From positions 1 through 64,000 of the forward strand of contig QYRS01000019.1 in the NCBI GenBank assembly GCA_006503535.1: 64,000 nt of DNA, in the 5' to 3' direction. Every line of letters begins with the position of its first letter. Position 1 is the first letter of the stretch. Origin of the DNA: Arthrinium phaeospermum. Lineage: Eukaryota > Ascomycota > Sordariomycetes > Amphisphaeriales > Apiosporaceae. The notes beneath the pieces were generated by a model. That model ran no database searches. It was not told the origin of the DNA and saw nothing but the letters and a program-made list of their open reading frames with translations. The position numbers and the translations under genes were made by a program. Shown in pieces: positions 52,931 through 64,000 of the stretch.

Positions 52931-55900
52931 TAACGATGCATGTAAAATTTTACTCGTGAAGGATCTTCTTCCAAGAGAAGGTACCATAAGTGAAGAACCT
53001 GCAAATAGAATTAATAAGATCATACTTCATTCAATTTGCCCTAAGAAAACATAAAATAGTAAGTAAGTAATAAATCCAGCTAGTATGTATAGAGCGTAAC
53101 TTGTAACTACACCTGTACTTAAAGATCCTATACTTTTACTTAGTTTTATTAACCCAACCTCAAGACCAAAAGGTCCTAATAATTCTATACTTCCTTTATC
53201 TAATACTTTAGTAGTTTGTCCACCTAAATCTAAAACTAAATTTGTAATATATTATAGAACATTTCTACTAAGAATCTTTGATTAAAGAAACCAAAAATAT
53301 TATATCCTAATTTAGAGAATTTAAAGCTTATTAAAGATTCAGGTAAAAATTCAGATAGGATAATAGCTAATGCACTAAATGAAATAGTACAAACTAAAGG
53401 TAATAATTTGAATAAAACAGGTACTGCAAATTCAGTATCAATCATTATTTCATGAACAGGGTGTATAAATATATTATCTATAAAGAAACTTGACCCTAAA
53501 CCTATAAATATATCTTTAGTTAAGTAACCAAAGAATATAGAAAAAATGGCTAATATAACTAAAGGTAAACTTAAGAAAATATCACCTTCATGAGCATGTT
53601 TATAATATGTCATTGATCCATTAGGATTAGTTAAGAAAGTTAAGTATAAAACTTTCACTGAATATAAAGTAGTAAATATTGCACCTATTACTGCTATAAC
53701 ATATACAGCTATACTACTAAAATGGAATTGACCATAAGCAGATTCTAATATAAAATCTTTACTATAGAATCCAGTCATGAAAGGGAAAGCAACTAAACTA
53801 AGACTAGCTATTAATATAACAGAATATGTTAAAGGTAAGAATGATATTAATCCTCCATATTTTCTGAAATCTTGATTATCAGCTACTGCGTGAATAACCG
53901 CACCTGCTCCTAAAAATAATAATCCTTTATAAATGCATGATTAACTAAATGAAATAATGCTAAATTATATGAAGATAAACCTATAGCTATAACCATCATT
54001 CCCAATTGCTTAAATTCTTTACTTAAATTAGGTGAAACTCTGTAAATTCTATCTAATAATTTAATTTTTTCTTGATAAACCAGGGTCCCCAAAATTTGGT
54101 TTTGAAGGACCTTTAGGTCCCTTATATTTAGGTTCTACAGTAGGTTTTGAGGATATACCTGAACCAGGCATATATGGACCTGGCATATTTTTTCCTGTAC
54201 CATCTGGATTTAATCAAGGTCACTTATTGGGGTTTCATTTTTCTTGTCCTTTCCCCATAATAAATAGGTTGTAATAGAAAGTATAACAATACAAATAATA
54301 ACACTAATAATAATAATAATATCAATTATATTGATAATAGATAAGAATTTGTGAATTCACAAATCTAAATTTGAAAATGTGAAACTAGAATCATGTAAAC
54401 CTGCTTTACTTGTAGGGTAAAAGGCTAAACAAAAAACACTAGACATTTTATCCGAGTTTAAAGAATCACATTGCTAAAATTTTGGACCATTTCTTTACTA
54501 GTCTGCTGAGCGTACGCTCTTAGCTGACACGCGGCTTATAAAAAAAGATATATTTTTTTTAAGACCGCGTGTCAATGTATTTTTCTCATCTATCTTTGAA
54601 TTTAACTCATTCATTAAATTTAACAATGTCTTGATTTTTCTTAGATAATCTAACTAAATAAAATTCTTTATTAAATTAACTCTTTTCATTTTCTCTGTTC
54701 TCAGAGGATATTTATTAAATAATTATCAATTAAATTAAATAATTCACCCTTTCTATATATAACATACTTAAACGCTTCTATTTTAGGACTACTAATATCT
54801 ACTCTTCCCCCATATATATGTATTAAGGGTTCTAATAAGTATTTATTTTTTTGAGATATACTAATAAAAACTTGCCCAGATGCTTCATTATAATAAATTG
54901 AACCATCACTATCAATAAACCCACTAAGTCATCCATTATTAAAAGTAAGGTTATTAGAATATTTTAATTCTATGTTAAATTTTACACAAAGTTTATTCAT
55001 TTGTAATAAACGTGTTGGATTTCGAATTAATCCGTTGACATCTTTTATTAATGCTATTAAACCTGCTCTATTTCTTAGTTTATATTTAAAAGCAAGAGCA
55101 TTTGAAATTTGTTTAACACTTCCTCCATACATATGTTGTACTAAATATAAAACTTTTTTATCTCTAGTATCCATGGTTATCTCACAACTATTGTATCCAT
55201 TTTTCGATAATAAAAAGTAACCATCTCCATCTATTAATCCCGCTAATCATTCTTTGAAAGCAAGATCCTTAATATCCTTAGTATTATTACTATTATCTAA
55301 ATTATTTATAGCCCTTCGTCCGTTTGAGGACGTACTGGGCAGCGGAGCAGTTGTGGACATTTTTCTACTAAGCATTAAGCAATATTTAGGGTTTGTATAT
55401 TTTAATAATGTTAGAACAGGGATTTTAATAGTTTGCGGATTTTTTTTGATTATTATAAATAATAATCAAAAAAATAATCGAAGACATGTTTTTCTAAGAT
55501 AGATAATTTTAATATTGAATTAATTAAATTTAATTCAATAAAGACTAATATCAAACGTATGGCCTCTGAGATTCCTACTAACTTACTGATAATATCAAAT
55601 TTTCACCTTATTAACTCAGACATAATATGCTGGAATAACCATATAGTGGTAGATGAATTAAAAAACTTGAAATTATAGTGATTATAGAGATTACCTCTAA
55701 AATAATCACGAGCTTTGGTTATCTGCGAATTAGCTTCCCCTAACCCCTTTGGGGTACGGGACGCCTCTACGCATATAGTTTGATGCCTGAATATACTTGA
55801 ATGAGAAGTATATTCTTGAGCCAATTGACTCATTGTAGAATAAGCTATAACTTTTTTTATATCTTGTTGGAATAATCCTATAAGAGAACTAAATACAGTA

Positions 55901-58900
55901 GTAATTGCACCTAATCATAAACATATTAATAATATAGTAGAACTATATTCTATTAAAGGAGATGAACGAATTAATAGGTATACACCCGCAGTAACCATAG
56001 TTGCAGCGTGTATTAAAGCAGAAACTGGAGTAGGCAAAAAAATGTTGATTTTCATTATATACAATGTCAATAACGACAACAGTACAAATACGATGAAAAT
56101 ACTCAATAACTTTCGCTATTGTTCGGACTATATCTTCAATTAAATTATTGATTGATAAATTTAGCTAAAAATTTGATTATTGCTAAACCTTCAGGAGTAA
56201 AATGTTTTTTATCTTTAACTAATAAATAAATTTTTAATCATCTACGATAAGATATAAGTTTTTTAGTTTTTAAAGGGTTATTTTGTAAATAAACAAGAAT
56301 TTTATTTAACTTACCATGATTTACAACTGTATTATATCCATTATAGCTTTTAACATGAGTAATAAACCATCTATTTGCTTAGCTAAATTTTTATTAAATT
56401 CTATATCATTTTCTGAGATACTACATATCTAACTGTTACAATAGTTTTACCTGTAACTTTAGATGTTAATACAGATGAAGTAAAACAACCTTCAGCATCT
56501 GTAAACCCTGATAACCAAGCGTTTTCCAAATTTAATGGATGTTGCTGGTCTAAACATTTTATATCCATTTTATAAACTTTATTAAAACCTTCTATTCATA
56601 ATTTGAATTGATTTATTTTATATTTAGTTATAATATTACCATTAAAAATCTGAATTAAAGTTAAAATATCTTTCTTATTTCTAACTCTAAAATGATGAGT
56701 TTTATTAACTTTGTCTTGTACGGATACAGATCCAAAACCTAATTGTTTTTTAATATAAAATAATATTTGAGCATCTACACTAGATTGTGTGATTTTAAAC
56801 TCTAAATATCCATCTTTATTAACAATAAATGATCCATCTCCTTCTGAAAAGCCTATAAATCATTTAAATTTATCATTAAATTTAATTGCTTCACATGTAG
56901 TCTCTGAGGATCCCTTATAAATACCAAGGTTTCCTGCGGATTGTCCCTCTTCTTGGATTTTGCCGAAGCTCAGTAAATGAACAGAGGACCAAGAATTCAT
57001 ATCAGGATGTTCCCGCATACAGTAAAGTTTAAGGAGAGCCCTATTTAACAAACCCTCCATGGCCATAGGTAATCAAACGTGAAGTCCCACTTGAGAACTT
57101 TTAGCCATAGCCCCTATTAATAAACATATTCCTATAATAGTAACTACATTTTCATTTATGTAAGGAGCTAATGAAAATACTGTAGCGTAATCTAAATTCA
57201 AGTAGATTATAGCCTTTCAGCTATAACTTGGACTATATCTTCACCCTTAAAGCTAATATACTCTTAATATTATCGACAATAAGGGGTATAACGTGTAGTC
57301 TCTGAGGAACCTTTTAATAAAATTTTATTGTCAGTTTCCTGCGGATTGTCCATTGTCACATAGTTCTATTCTTTTTAATTTTTAAGTTTTGTGTACATCC
57401 TATTTATATAAGTTTCCACAATTATCTATAAAAAGACTTTAGGAGTTTCCCGCATATAGTTATATAATAAGAAGGATATTAATATCCTCCACGGCAATTT
57501 ATTTAATTTGTAAAGAATTAAGATGCGAAAAATCAAATACTTTTCGTTTACTGTTAAATTGATTTTTTATATGTTTTATTTTTTCCAGATTATCTTTACT
57601 TAGACTTCCTCTATGAAGATCTTGAACAAGACATCAGTCCTTATAAGCTAAATACTTAGAAGAGTATAAAGGAAACTTTTCAAAATATCTATGAACTATT
57701 TCATGGCTTCTTGAATTATGAGCTACCACAACAAAGGCATAAAACACTTTATCCTTAGTTTTTCGAGTTCTAGTATACAAATTAACAGTAAAAAAAGCCG
57801 CAATTTCACTCATAATAAAAAAAAAACTAGATCCCCCTTGTTCAAGAGTAACCTCTCTAGAATAATTCTGTTTTACTTCTATACGGAAAAAAGTTTGAAC
57901 ACTAGTTCTTAAATATACACCATTTTTCTTACGATCGTAAACAGTTATACTAAAACACCCATCAGAATCTGTAAACCCTGCTAATCAGCCATTACTATCT
58001 AAAGGAGATTTATCTAAACCTAAGTAAGGTATAGAACTATTATCTTTTCATTTATTCAATCAATAGCTCTATGTAAAGCTTCTATTTTAGGTGTTCGCAT
58101 ATAACCATTAATTAAATGAATTATTTTTAAAACTTCTTCTTTAGATAAAATTTGTAGTATTACATGACCTTCTTTAGGTTTACTTATAACTTTACCTACT
58201 TTTAAATCCATAGATAATTTATCCGCTAAAGGTTTATCGTGTATATTAAAAGCAATAATTATTTTAGGTCTACGTATAACTTTTTTTTCTATATTTTTAT
58301 CTTGTACAGCTATGTGCCCATCTCCTTCTACCAATCCTGCTAAATAGGGGCCAAAAGAAGAATATTTTCTTATTTGGCCTAATCCCTGTCAAGCAGGGGT
58401 ACAAGATACAGAATTAAATTGAGAAGTTTTACCTATTTTATTTTTATATAATAAAATTGAATATTTTTATTTTTCGATCTTGTTAAAACTTTATAATTTT
58501 TTTTCTTCTTACCTAAAGATCATAAAATAGCAAACATTCCTACAGTTAAAAAACAATCACCCACTCTATTAGTTAAAAATGCAGATATAGAACTTTGATT
58601 TGCTGCTATTCTAGTAAATCAGAAACTTACTAATAAATAAGAACAAACTCCTACACCTTCTCAACCTACAAACATTAATAAGTAATTATTAGCTGTAACT
58701 AATATAATCATCATAAATGTGAATAAGCTTAAATAACTAAAGAATCTTTGTATGTGAGGATCATTACTCATGTAACTTATAGAGTAAATATGAACTAAAG
58801 AACTAATAATTAAAACAGGTATTAACATAGAACAACCTTAGTTAACAAGATTTTAAAGTCACCTCCGTAATAGAAGGAATAGACCTTAAAAGTAGAATTT

Positions 58901-61369
58901 CTACTCAGGAGTTTTTACCTTAGTGGTAAGGCTATCCACTGTGCATAGTGTTTTTTATGAATATTCCTCCCTACGATATTGCACTCGTTCTAAGGCTCGA
59001 CTGTACATTTGGACAGACATTTCAGCCTAACCCCGGTGATCCAGTCTGTAGCGACATTTACAACTGCCGACGGTCTTTAATCATATCATCATTAACCGTT
59101 TTCACCTAATTTTTGTATAAGAAGAATGGAATGTTTGATTGTAATCTTGCTCAATTCCTCTAATGATTATCCTCAGCTAATACTATTTACTACCTAAATA
59201 TTACAACTTTGTATGAAGTTGTAAAGAATTCATATCGTGAATTAACATGAGGATTTCCATTATAATATTTATTCTTTGGTGCCAAAGGAAAAAAAACCAA
59301 ATCTTGGCTTATCTGAAGATAAACCCGTCTAACCCGCTACCGTAAGTCTAATAATTATTATTAACGTAAAAACCAGATATTCTTCGCTACTGTAAATCAG
59401 ATAAAATTGCCCTCCCACATAAAATATACCTATTTACCTTTACTACACTTAATCTTAAACTACCTAACTTCACCTAACAAGTTCAGATAATTAAAAAGTA
59501 ATAATTCCTAATAGATAACTTAGACAAAAAACAAGTGCTAAACAAAAAAAAACTAGGGAAAGCCAAAGGAGAATCTATAATTTTAATTTAAAACAGATTG
59601 CCTACTTAGGGGCAAATACTCTTACTCTTCTTATTTTATATTTTTTAATTTCTATATAGACGTCCTTTGAACTTAATACATCAATATCTAAATGTCTACT
59701 TAATGTATCAGGGTATAATCCTACAATTGAAGCCGCTTCCGTTAAAGATTTAGCCAAAAAATCTCTCCATCTTGGTCACATATTTCATAAACACAACTAG
59801 TTCACTTAGGTAGTACCTTTTTAGTTGTAATATCTATTACTCTTCCATCTAAAAGGTGTTCTACTGTAGGTGTATGGAACAAAATTTGGCTAATTTCTTC
59901 TTGGCTTAAATATAGGACTTCTTCTTTATAAGTAGATAATCGTGAGTTATTCATCGTGTTAGATAATTTTAAGATTAAGTCACGGATATACTCTTTTCTA
60001 TGAGCCCCAGCATAAATAGCTTCACACATTATTTTTAAATCCTTAAAATCTTCACCTTTTTTAGTTAAAAATTCCATATCGGCAAAGAAAGGTATCAAAT
60101 AGTTATTTAAAACATAAGGGTTTTTGATAATAAGTGAGACGGTACTTTTGGCATTGCTATTTTTAGGTGTATTTTTTTCGGTTGTTATAGCTATAATGGA
60201 TGAATTTTTTATTTTATATAAAGAATATCCATCAAAACCTAAAAATTTTTCTAAAAATTCCTTTATTTTTACCATAAGAGGAAGTTGAACTACAGAATTC
60301 TTAAGAGCAAATGTAGGTACTAAGTTATCTCTTCTAAGAAAAAAGACCCATCTCCTTCGATGAATCCTAGTAGTCAACTTTTAGTTATGATAACTGGAGA
60401 GTTTGCCGGTCTATCAAAATGAATACGGTTGGTGTTCATTTTATTTTTTAATCTTATTAATGGAGATTTAACCATTTCGGCGGTTAAATCTTTATCTCTA
60501 TTAGAGTAATAAAGGAAAGCTTCCTTAAAATCTAAATAGTCAAGAAACTTTGTAGTATTTAGGTTAAATTTATCGAAAATAGATATTAATAAAGCTATAC
60601 CCTTTTGATCTGTAACGTTAAAAATACATTCGTCTTTATATAAACGAACACCTCCGATGGCTAACTTGTCATTAATATATCTTAAAACCTTTTCATCATC
60701 TTTATGTAAAGTAATCTTAAACATAAATGAAAAACTCGAAGTAGTGACTTTATCTTTTTTAAGTGTACGGTTAATAATAAAATTTCCTTCAGCATCCGTG
60801 AATCCTACAAATCACTCAAGAAATCTTGAGTCTATATATTCTAATTCCCCTTTGTCTTTTACGTTTAAACGGGAAGAAAGAGTTGAATAGAAGCAGCAGT
60901 GCATTTTTTTCAAACCATTAGTAGGTTTTTTAACAAAGCTGCGAACGTATCCTTTTGATAATACGGTAGGGGATTTTCAAACAACGGGTGGTTTGGCTCA
61001 GTAACCGTAAACCAAACCTAATTTGTAAAGTATGAATCTAGAAATAAATATATCCTTATACAGTTGGATTCAAACCAACACAGCTTCCGTCTCTCATATA
61101 AATGAAAAACCCACTAAACTTACTGTTAAACTATCGAACTCAAAACCTCATACAATGTTAAATCATTCACTATCTATTCATCTAAATAATTCAATTGAAA
61201 CTGGTATATTATTAAAACCTACTTCAAAAAAAGCTATGATTGCTAATATTGTAGTTGTAATTACACTAAAACATGTAATAAACTGTGCACCGCTAACTCC
61301 AACTTTTCTACCAAAAAAGCCAGCAACTATAGATCCTAATAAAGGTAAAATTATTATACTTAAATACAT
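52886..61369 (-). CDS. nad5: NADH dehydrogenase subunit 5
   Basis: Largest proton-pumping membrane subunit of complex I. Exons are 61118-61369, 58511-58828, 57052-57198, about 55822-56034 and about 52886-54002. Conserved parts are [100 protein letters not shown] and HLVNHAF. Two bases appear missing: a T near 53935 (HAF/KGLLF) and one near 53250 ([13 protein letters not shown]). Everything around them is normal. The stop is TAA at 52886 after [11 protein letters not shown]. The start overlaps the nad4L stop by one base (TAATG). Confidence 0.94.
54075..54450 (-). CDS. small membrane ORF with Pro/Gly tail in nad5-i4
   Basis: ATG at about 54450 ([19 protein letters not shown]), then a hydrophobic isoleucine-rich helix ([17 protein letters not shown]). 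Two overlapping frames follow. One ends shortly; the other, from ATG in TTATGGGG, reads MGKGQEKWNPNKWPWLNPDG and a Gly/Pro/Lys-rich tail with TGA tryptophans. A one-base shift would fuse them into one membrane-anchored protein. No family recognised. Confidence 0.4.
54680..55360 (-). CDS. LAGLIDADG endonuclease in nad5-i4, end frameshifted
   Basis: The motifs are [15 protein letters not shown] near 55245 and [15 protein letters not shown] near 54925, with the [17 protein letters not shown] box between. The C-terminus breaks near 54675 after [11 protein letters not shown] and continues in another frame ([17 protein letters not shown]). A hairpin of the AGCCC...GGGC family lies at 55308-55340 upstream of the first motif. 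Confidence 0.83.
56035..57051 (-). mobile_element. group I intron nad5-i3
   Basis: It splits MAMEG|PTPVSA. The core overlaps the ORF start (56890-57030) and S (AAGATATAGTCC) is at 56124. Confidence 0.82.
56150..57051 (-). pseudogene. LAGLIDADG endonuclease in nad5-i3, frame-broken
   Basis: Fused to exon 3. The motifs are [14 protein letters not shown] near 56860 and [15 protein letters not shown] near 56520. At least two one-base losses follow (near 56435 and 56360) before [20 protein letters not shown]. The enzyme is probably dead, or the bases are sequencing errors. Confidence 0.8.
57199..58510 (-). mobile_element. group I intron nad5-i2
   Basis: It splits WSLG|NLDYATV. Core at 57235-57470, closely similar to cox1-i1 (CTCAGAGACTACACG, AATCCGCAGGAAACT). 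Confidence 0.84.
57500..58510 (-). CDS. LAGLIDADG homing endonuclease in nad5-i2
   Basis: The motifs are [15 protein letters not shown] near 58345 and [15 protein letters not shown] near 57985. It ends [16 protein letters not shown], which matches the short exon-fused remnant in cox1-i1. Open from the first motif to the end; one base near 58465 separates it from exon fusion. Confidence 0.86.
58829..61117 (-). mobile_element. group I intron nad5-i1
   Basis: It splits LTVS|MLIPV. Core at 58985-59110 (AGACCGTCGG, CTACAGACTGGATCACCGG). Confidence 0.83.
59602..61010 (-). CDS. LAGLIDADG homing endonuclease with NUMOD tail in nad5-i1, frameshifted
   Basis: The motifs are [15 protein letters not shown] near 60810 and [15 protein letters not shown] near 60375. 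One T missing in a T-run near 60340 splits the two halves. After KKVLPKW an extra base in another T-run near 59755 separates a NUMOD-like tail ([19 protein letters not shown]) ending VRVFAPK at 59602. LAGLIDADG joined to NUMOD is uncommon in this window. Confidence 0.83.
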
Positions 61370-62969
61370 TATTTATATTCTATCGCTATACTTCCTCTTC
61401 AGTTTACCTTAATATTCCCATATTAAGCCTGACTATATCTTAAGCCTAATATTAATAATTAATTATTAATAAATAACCAACTCACATCTAGTCGATGAAC
61501 TGCACACCGTTATTAATTAAAATACTTGGCGCTTGGCTGCAGATATTCTACATATCCAAATCGTTTTTACCATACAACGAGTCATTACCTGTTCCATTAA
61601 TTATATTACTACATTAACTTGGTAGATTTGGTTTTAAGATTTCCCCGCAATTTGAGAGTTTCGCCTTATTTAAGACTAGACAAAGGTTTACTTTGCCTTT
61701 TTTGATCAAGATAATATCTCTCTTTAAGCAAAATTAATCATTCTTATTCATAGATTTTTTTAAATCTATTACCTTATTTAAACCTTTTTCAGTTAAATGT
61801 TCTTTATTTTTTATAATAATAGCAGCTTCTTTAAATTTAATATAATCATTATATTTAGTACCTTTAATTGGATATTTTTCAAAAAAAGGTATAATATACA
61901 TCATTATGTCATTAATTTTTGTTACTACAAATTCACATACTTTACGATTTTTATATTGAGATACATAACCACAATTAAAAATTTCAACTAAATTCTTTAA
62001 TAACCATAAATCTCTTGAATCCTGAGCTATAGAAAAACGTAATCATACTTTATTACCTGATATTGCTATGAAAAAATTGGATTCCCCTGAAGAGAATCCA
62101 GCTATCCATTCAGGTTGTATATTATTTAATAAATTAAGAGGGGAAGGATTCCGCGCCTCCATTTTTATGGTTTTAGCTTCTATTAAAGGAAAATGTTCTT
62201 TTAAAATTGTAGATAAACCTCAATTAAGAGATGCTTTATATTCTAAAATTTCTTTTAGTCCTTCTATATTAGTATGTTTATTTTCTAACATTAACAATAC
62301 AATTTGTTTAAAGATTTGCAAATCTTTATATTTATTAGTTAATAATAAATATTTTTCAAAATGAGGTATAATTAGATTATTTAGATTAGTTATATCACTA
62401 ACTCTAAATTCTACTGTAGATTTATCATTAATTTTTGATATATATCCTATATTATTAAAATATTCTTGAATTAATAATAATAAAGCTCTATCTTTTTCAT
62501 GTAATTTTATTTGAAATCTAGCTTGTACATTTCATCCTATTTTATATCTAGGATTTTTTAAAATAGTTACAACAAAAGAACTTTCAGCATCTGAGAATCC
62601 ACTTATAAATAAAGGATTTAACTTCATTTTTCTATCCGTACTATAATTTCTTGATTGAATCATAGTACTTGATAAATTTGAAGGTATATAAGAAGAATTT
62701 AATTTTGGATTTTTATTAAGGGAATTGTTTAATCTGTAGAAAGCAACTAGAATACCCAAACCTATAGCAGATTCTGCACCTGCTACTGCTATTATATAGA
62801 TAGCATATGTTTGACCTATTATATCATCAATGTTAAGTGAACTTACCAATATTAAAAATGTTATAGATAATAGCATTATTTCTATAGAAATAAGCATTAA
62901 TATAATATTTTTTCTATTTAAAACGAATCCTAAAATTCCTATTAAAAAAAGTATCAAAGTAATATTCAT
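61369..62969 (-). CDS. nad4L: NADH dehydrogenase subunit 4L
   Basis: Exon 1 is 62731-62969 ([20 protein letters not shown] through [15 protein letters not shown]) and exon 2 is 61369-61399 (RGSIAIEYK), giving 89 residues, the usual length. Small membrane subunit of complex I. The stop TAA overlaps the nad5 ATG (TAATG), the coupling typical of filamentous ascomycetes. ATG at 62969 is preferred over the upstream TTG. Confidence 0.96.
61400..62730 (-). mobile_element. group I intron nad4L-i1
   Basis: It splits FYR-L-RGS. Core at 61430-61660 (AAGATATAGTCAG, GTGCAGTTCATCGACTAG, TATCTGCAGCCAAGC), the same type as nad1-i1. Confidence 0.86.
61734..62730 (-). CDS. LAGLIDADG homing endonuclease in nad4L-i1
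   Basis: Fused in frame to exon 1 ([18 protein letters not shown]). The motifs are [16 protein letters not shown] near 62610 and [15 protein letters not shown] near 62105, with [18 protein letters not shown] at the end. Open with TGA as Trp to the stop at 61734, so apparently intact. Confidence 0.9.
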
Positions 62970-62984
62970 TGTATATTTATTCAA

Positions 62985-63468
62985 AATTAAATTATTGTAA
63001 AAGTAGTAATACCACTGGTTAACAGTGTGAGGATAGAGCCCCGCCTCGCTCTATCAATAGTATCCTGCCTGGTGTGCATCCATGGATAGATGGATACATG
63101 CATGGATAGATGGATCCATGCATCCATCCATATACTTCTTACTACTAAGTAGTCATCGGCATAGATAAAACAAATAAGTATTTATAGTGTCCTTATATCT
63201 CTCATATCTCTTTTATCACTAACGATAAAAGGATAAAAGAATAAAAGGCACTTTAAATATTTAAGTTTTAAACTTATATTTAACTTTATTGACAAAACCT
63301 ACCTATGCACCACATACTGATAACAATAATTTAATATTTTGACCCTATTTTAAAAAGTTTATAGCCTTCTTAATATAGCCAACCTATGTTAATATCAATA
63401 TAAGCATAAACTTTTTTTTTACGCATTACTAACCCTAGTAATACATAAAAAACTAACATTAAGGTAAT
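62985..63468. repeat. intergenic with tandem ATGGATAGATGGAT repeats
   Basis: No gene seen. 63068-63132 is a tandem and inverted array of catccatggatagatggat units. Dispersed 'ctcttttatcactaacgata' words lie at 63200-63250. Confidence 0.6.
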
Positions 63469-63987
63469 TTACTCTTCTGGTTCTGATTCTGATTCTGATT
63501 CTGATTCTGATTCTGATTCTGATTCTGATTCTCACACATCCTCAGGTTCAAAACCCTCTACATAACCCATTTTGATCATTAACCTGTAATTGTGATCACT
63601 TAATCTGTCCATAGTTTTTACTAAGCGTGGGTTATGATAAGTTTGTACTATTCTACCTATCCTGTCGTTTTCCACTCCAATATATGAAGTAAAAACATCA
63701 TAAAGCGCACGAATACGACGATTACTGCCCAAATTTGACTCTAGTATACCTACTAATATATCTAAATTCCTTCATTCTTCATAATCTATAGTCATATCCT
63801 CCTCTGTAGGTAAATCAAATTGTTGTGCTGTCTCCAGTCAATCTGATATTGCATCGTTCAAATGGTCAGGTAACAAGGGTATAGTAGAAAACCGTGTACG
63901 GTATGGGTTTGAATGTGGTCTAGGATTGTTAGCTTCATCAGATGATAAACTATTTCTTTCACTTATTGTTTCTGAAGTTGAAGACAT
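63469..63987 (-). CDS. acidic ORF with Ser-Glu repeat tail
   Basis: Unrecognised 172-residue frame, ATG at 63987 (MSSTSETISERNSLSSDEAN), with three TGA tryptophans. The middle is a folded-looking charged domain (YDVFTSYIGVENDRIGRIVQ, SDHNYRLMIKMGYVEGF). It ends in a (Ser-Glu)n tract encoded by a GATTCT hexamer-like array (63478-63530). It could continue upstream beyond the window, as the frame is open at the edge. Confidence 0.55.
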
Positions 63988-64000
63988 AATTTCGACTTCA

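Larger units (their letters stand above)
54003..55821 (-). mobile_element. group I intron nad5-i4
   Basis: It splits STMSQ(L)|GMMV. Core words lie at 55555-55780 (CTCAGAGGCCATACG). A LAGLIDADG ORF and a small membrane ORF follow before the exon. Confidence 0.78.

Noticed and set aside
54972..55502. Plus-strand frames opposite nad5-i4
   Set aside because: Antisense of the LAGLIDADG gene and a hairpin repeat.
63068..63132. ATGGATAGATGGAT array as an origin of replication
   Set aside because: Short tandem/inverted repeat only; nothing else supports an origin.

Overview
The window is most likely mitochondrial DNA from a filamentous ascomycete. Helotiales or another leotiomycete-like group is my best guess from gene order, not a proven identity. 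Every standard gene lies on the minus strand in the order nad4L-nad5-cob-cox1-nad1-nad4-atp8-atp6-rns, read from high to low coordinates. TGA is read as tryptophan throughout (mould mitochondrial code). nad4L and nad5 share one base, as is usual in Pezizomycotina. cox2, cox3, nad2, nad6, atp9, rnl and an intact nad3 are not here and presumably lie outside the window.

Layout: 1-2022 holds tRNA-Asn, tRNA-Tyr and a decayed GIY-YIG element next to a second copy of the rns 3' end. rns occupies about 1996-4030 and has a small group I intron. About 4115-9580 is foreign to the rest. It is GC-richer, has nuclear-style promoters and codons, carries two small minus-strand genes with spliceosomal-type introns and a plus-strand class III aminotransferase, and is bracketed by an imperfect direct repeat of about 50 bp. 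At 10257-11705 lies a second class III aminotransferase on the minus strand. This one is AT-rich, uses two TGA tryptophan codons and still carries what looks like an N-terminal mitochondrial import presequence. It sits directly upstream of a copied atp6 3' tail and tRNA-Cys. A nad3 3' fragment and a broken tRNA-Cys follow, then atp6, atp8, tRNA-Lys and a chimeric proline/glutamine-rich ORF. nad4, nad1, tRNA-Arg, cox1, cob, nad5 and nad4L follow.

The standard genes are heavily invaded. I count about 22 introns: 21 group I (atp6 1, nad4 1, nad1 2, cox1 7, cob 4, nad5 4, nad4L 1, rns 1) and one group II in cob with a full reverse transcriptase/HNH ORF. Most group I introns carry LAGLIDADG or GIY-YIG homing endonuclease ORFs, many fused in frame to the upstream exon. 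Some exons are tiny (15 nt in cob, 19 nt in cox1).

Between genes and inside introns there is a set of unrecognised ORFs with an N-terminal hydrophobic segment and a charged or low-complexity tail. Several are attached to copied pieces of standard genes (atp6 leader, nad5 segment). Short GC-rich palindromic repeats are scattered everywhere, including in frame inside endonucleases and inside the nuclear-type insert. Single-base frame breaks occur in atp6, nad1 and nad5 and in many intron ORFs. Most look like homopolymer or small indels and could be assembly errors; raw reads are needed to decide.
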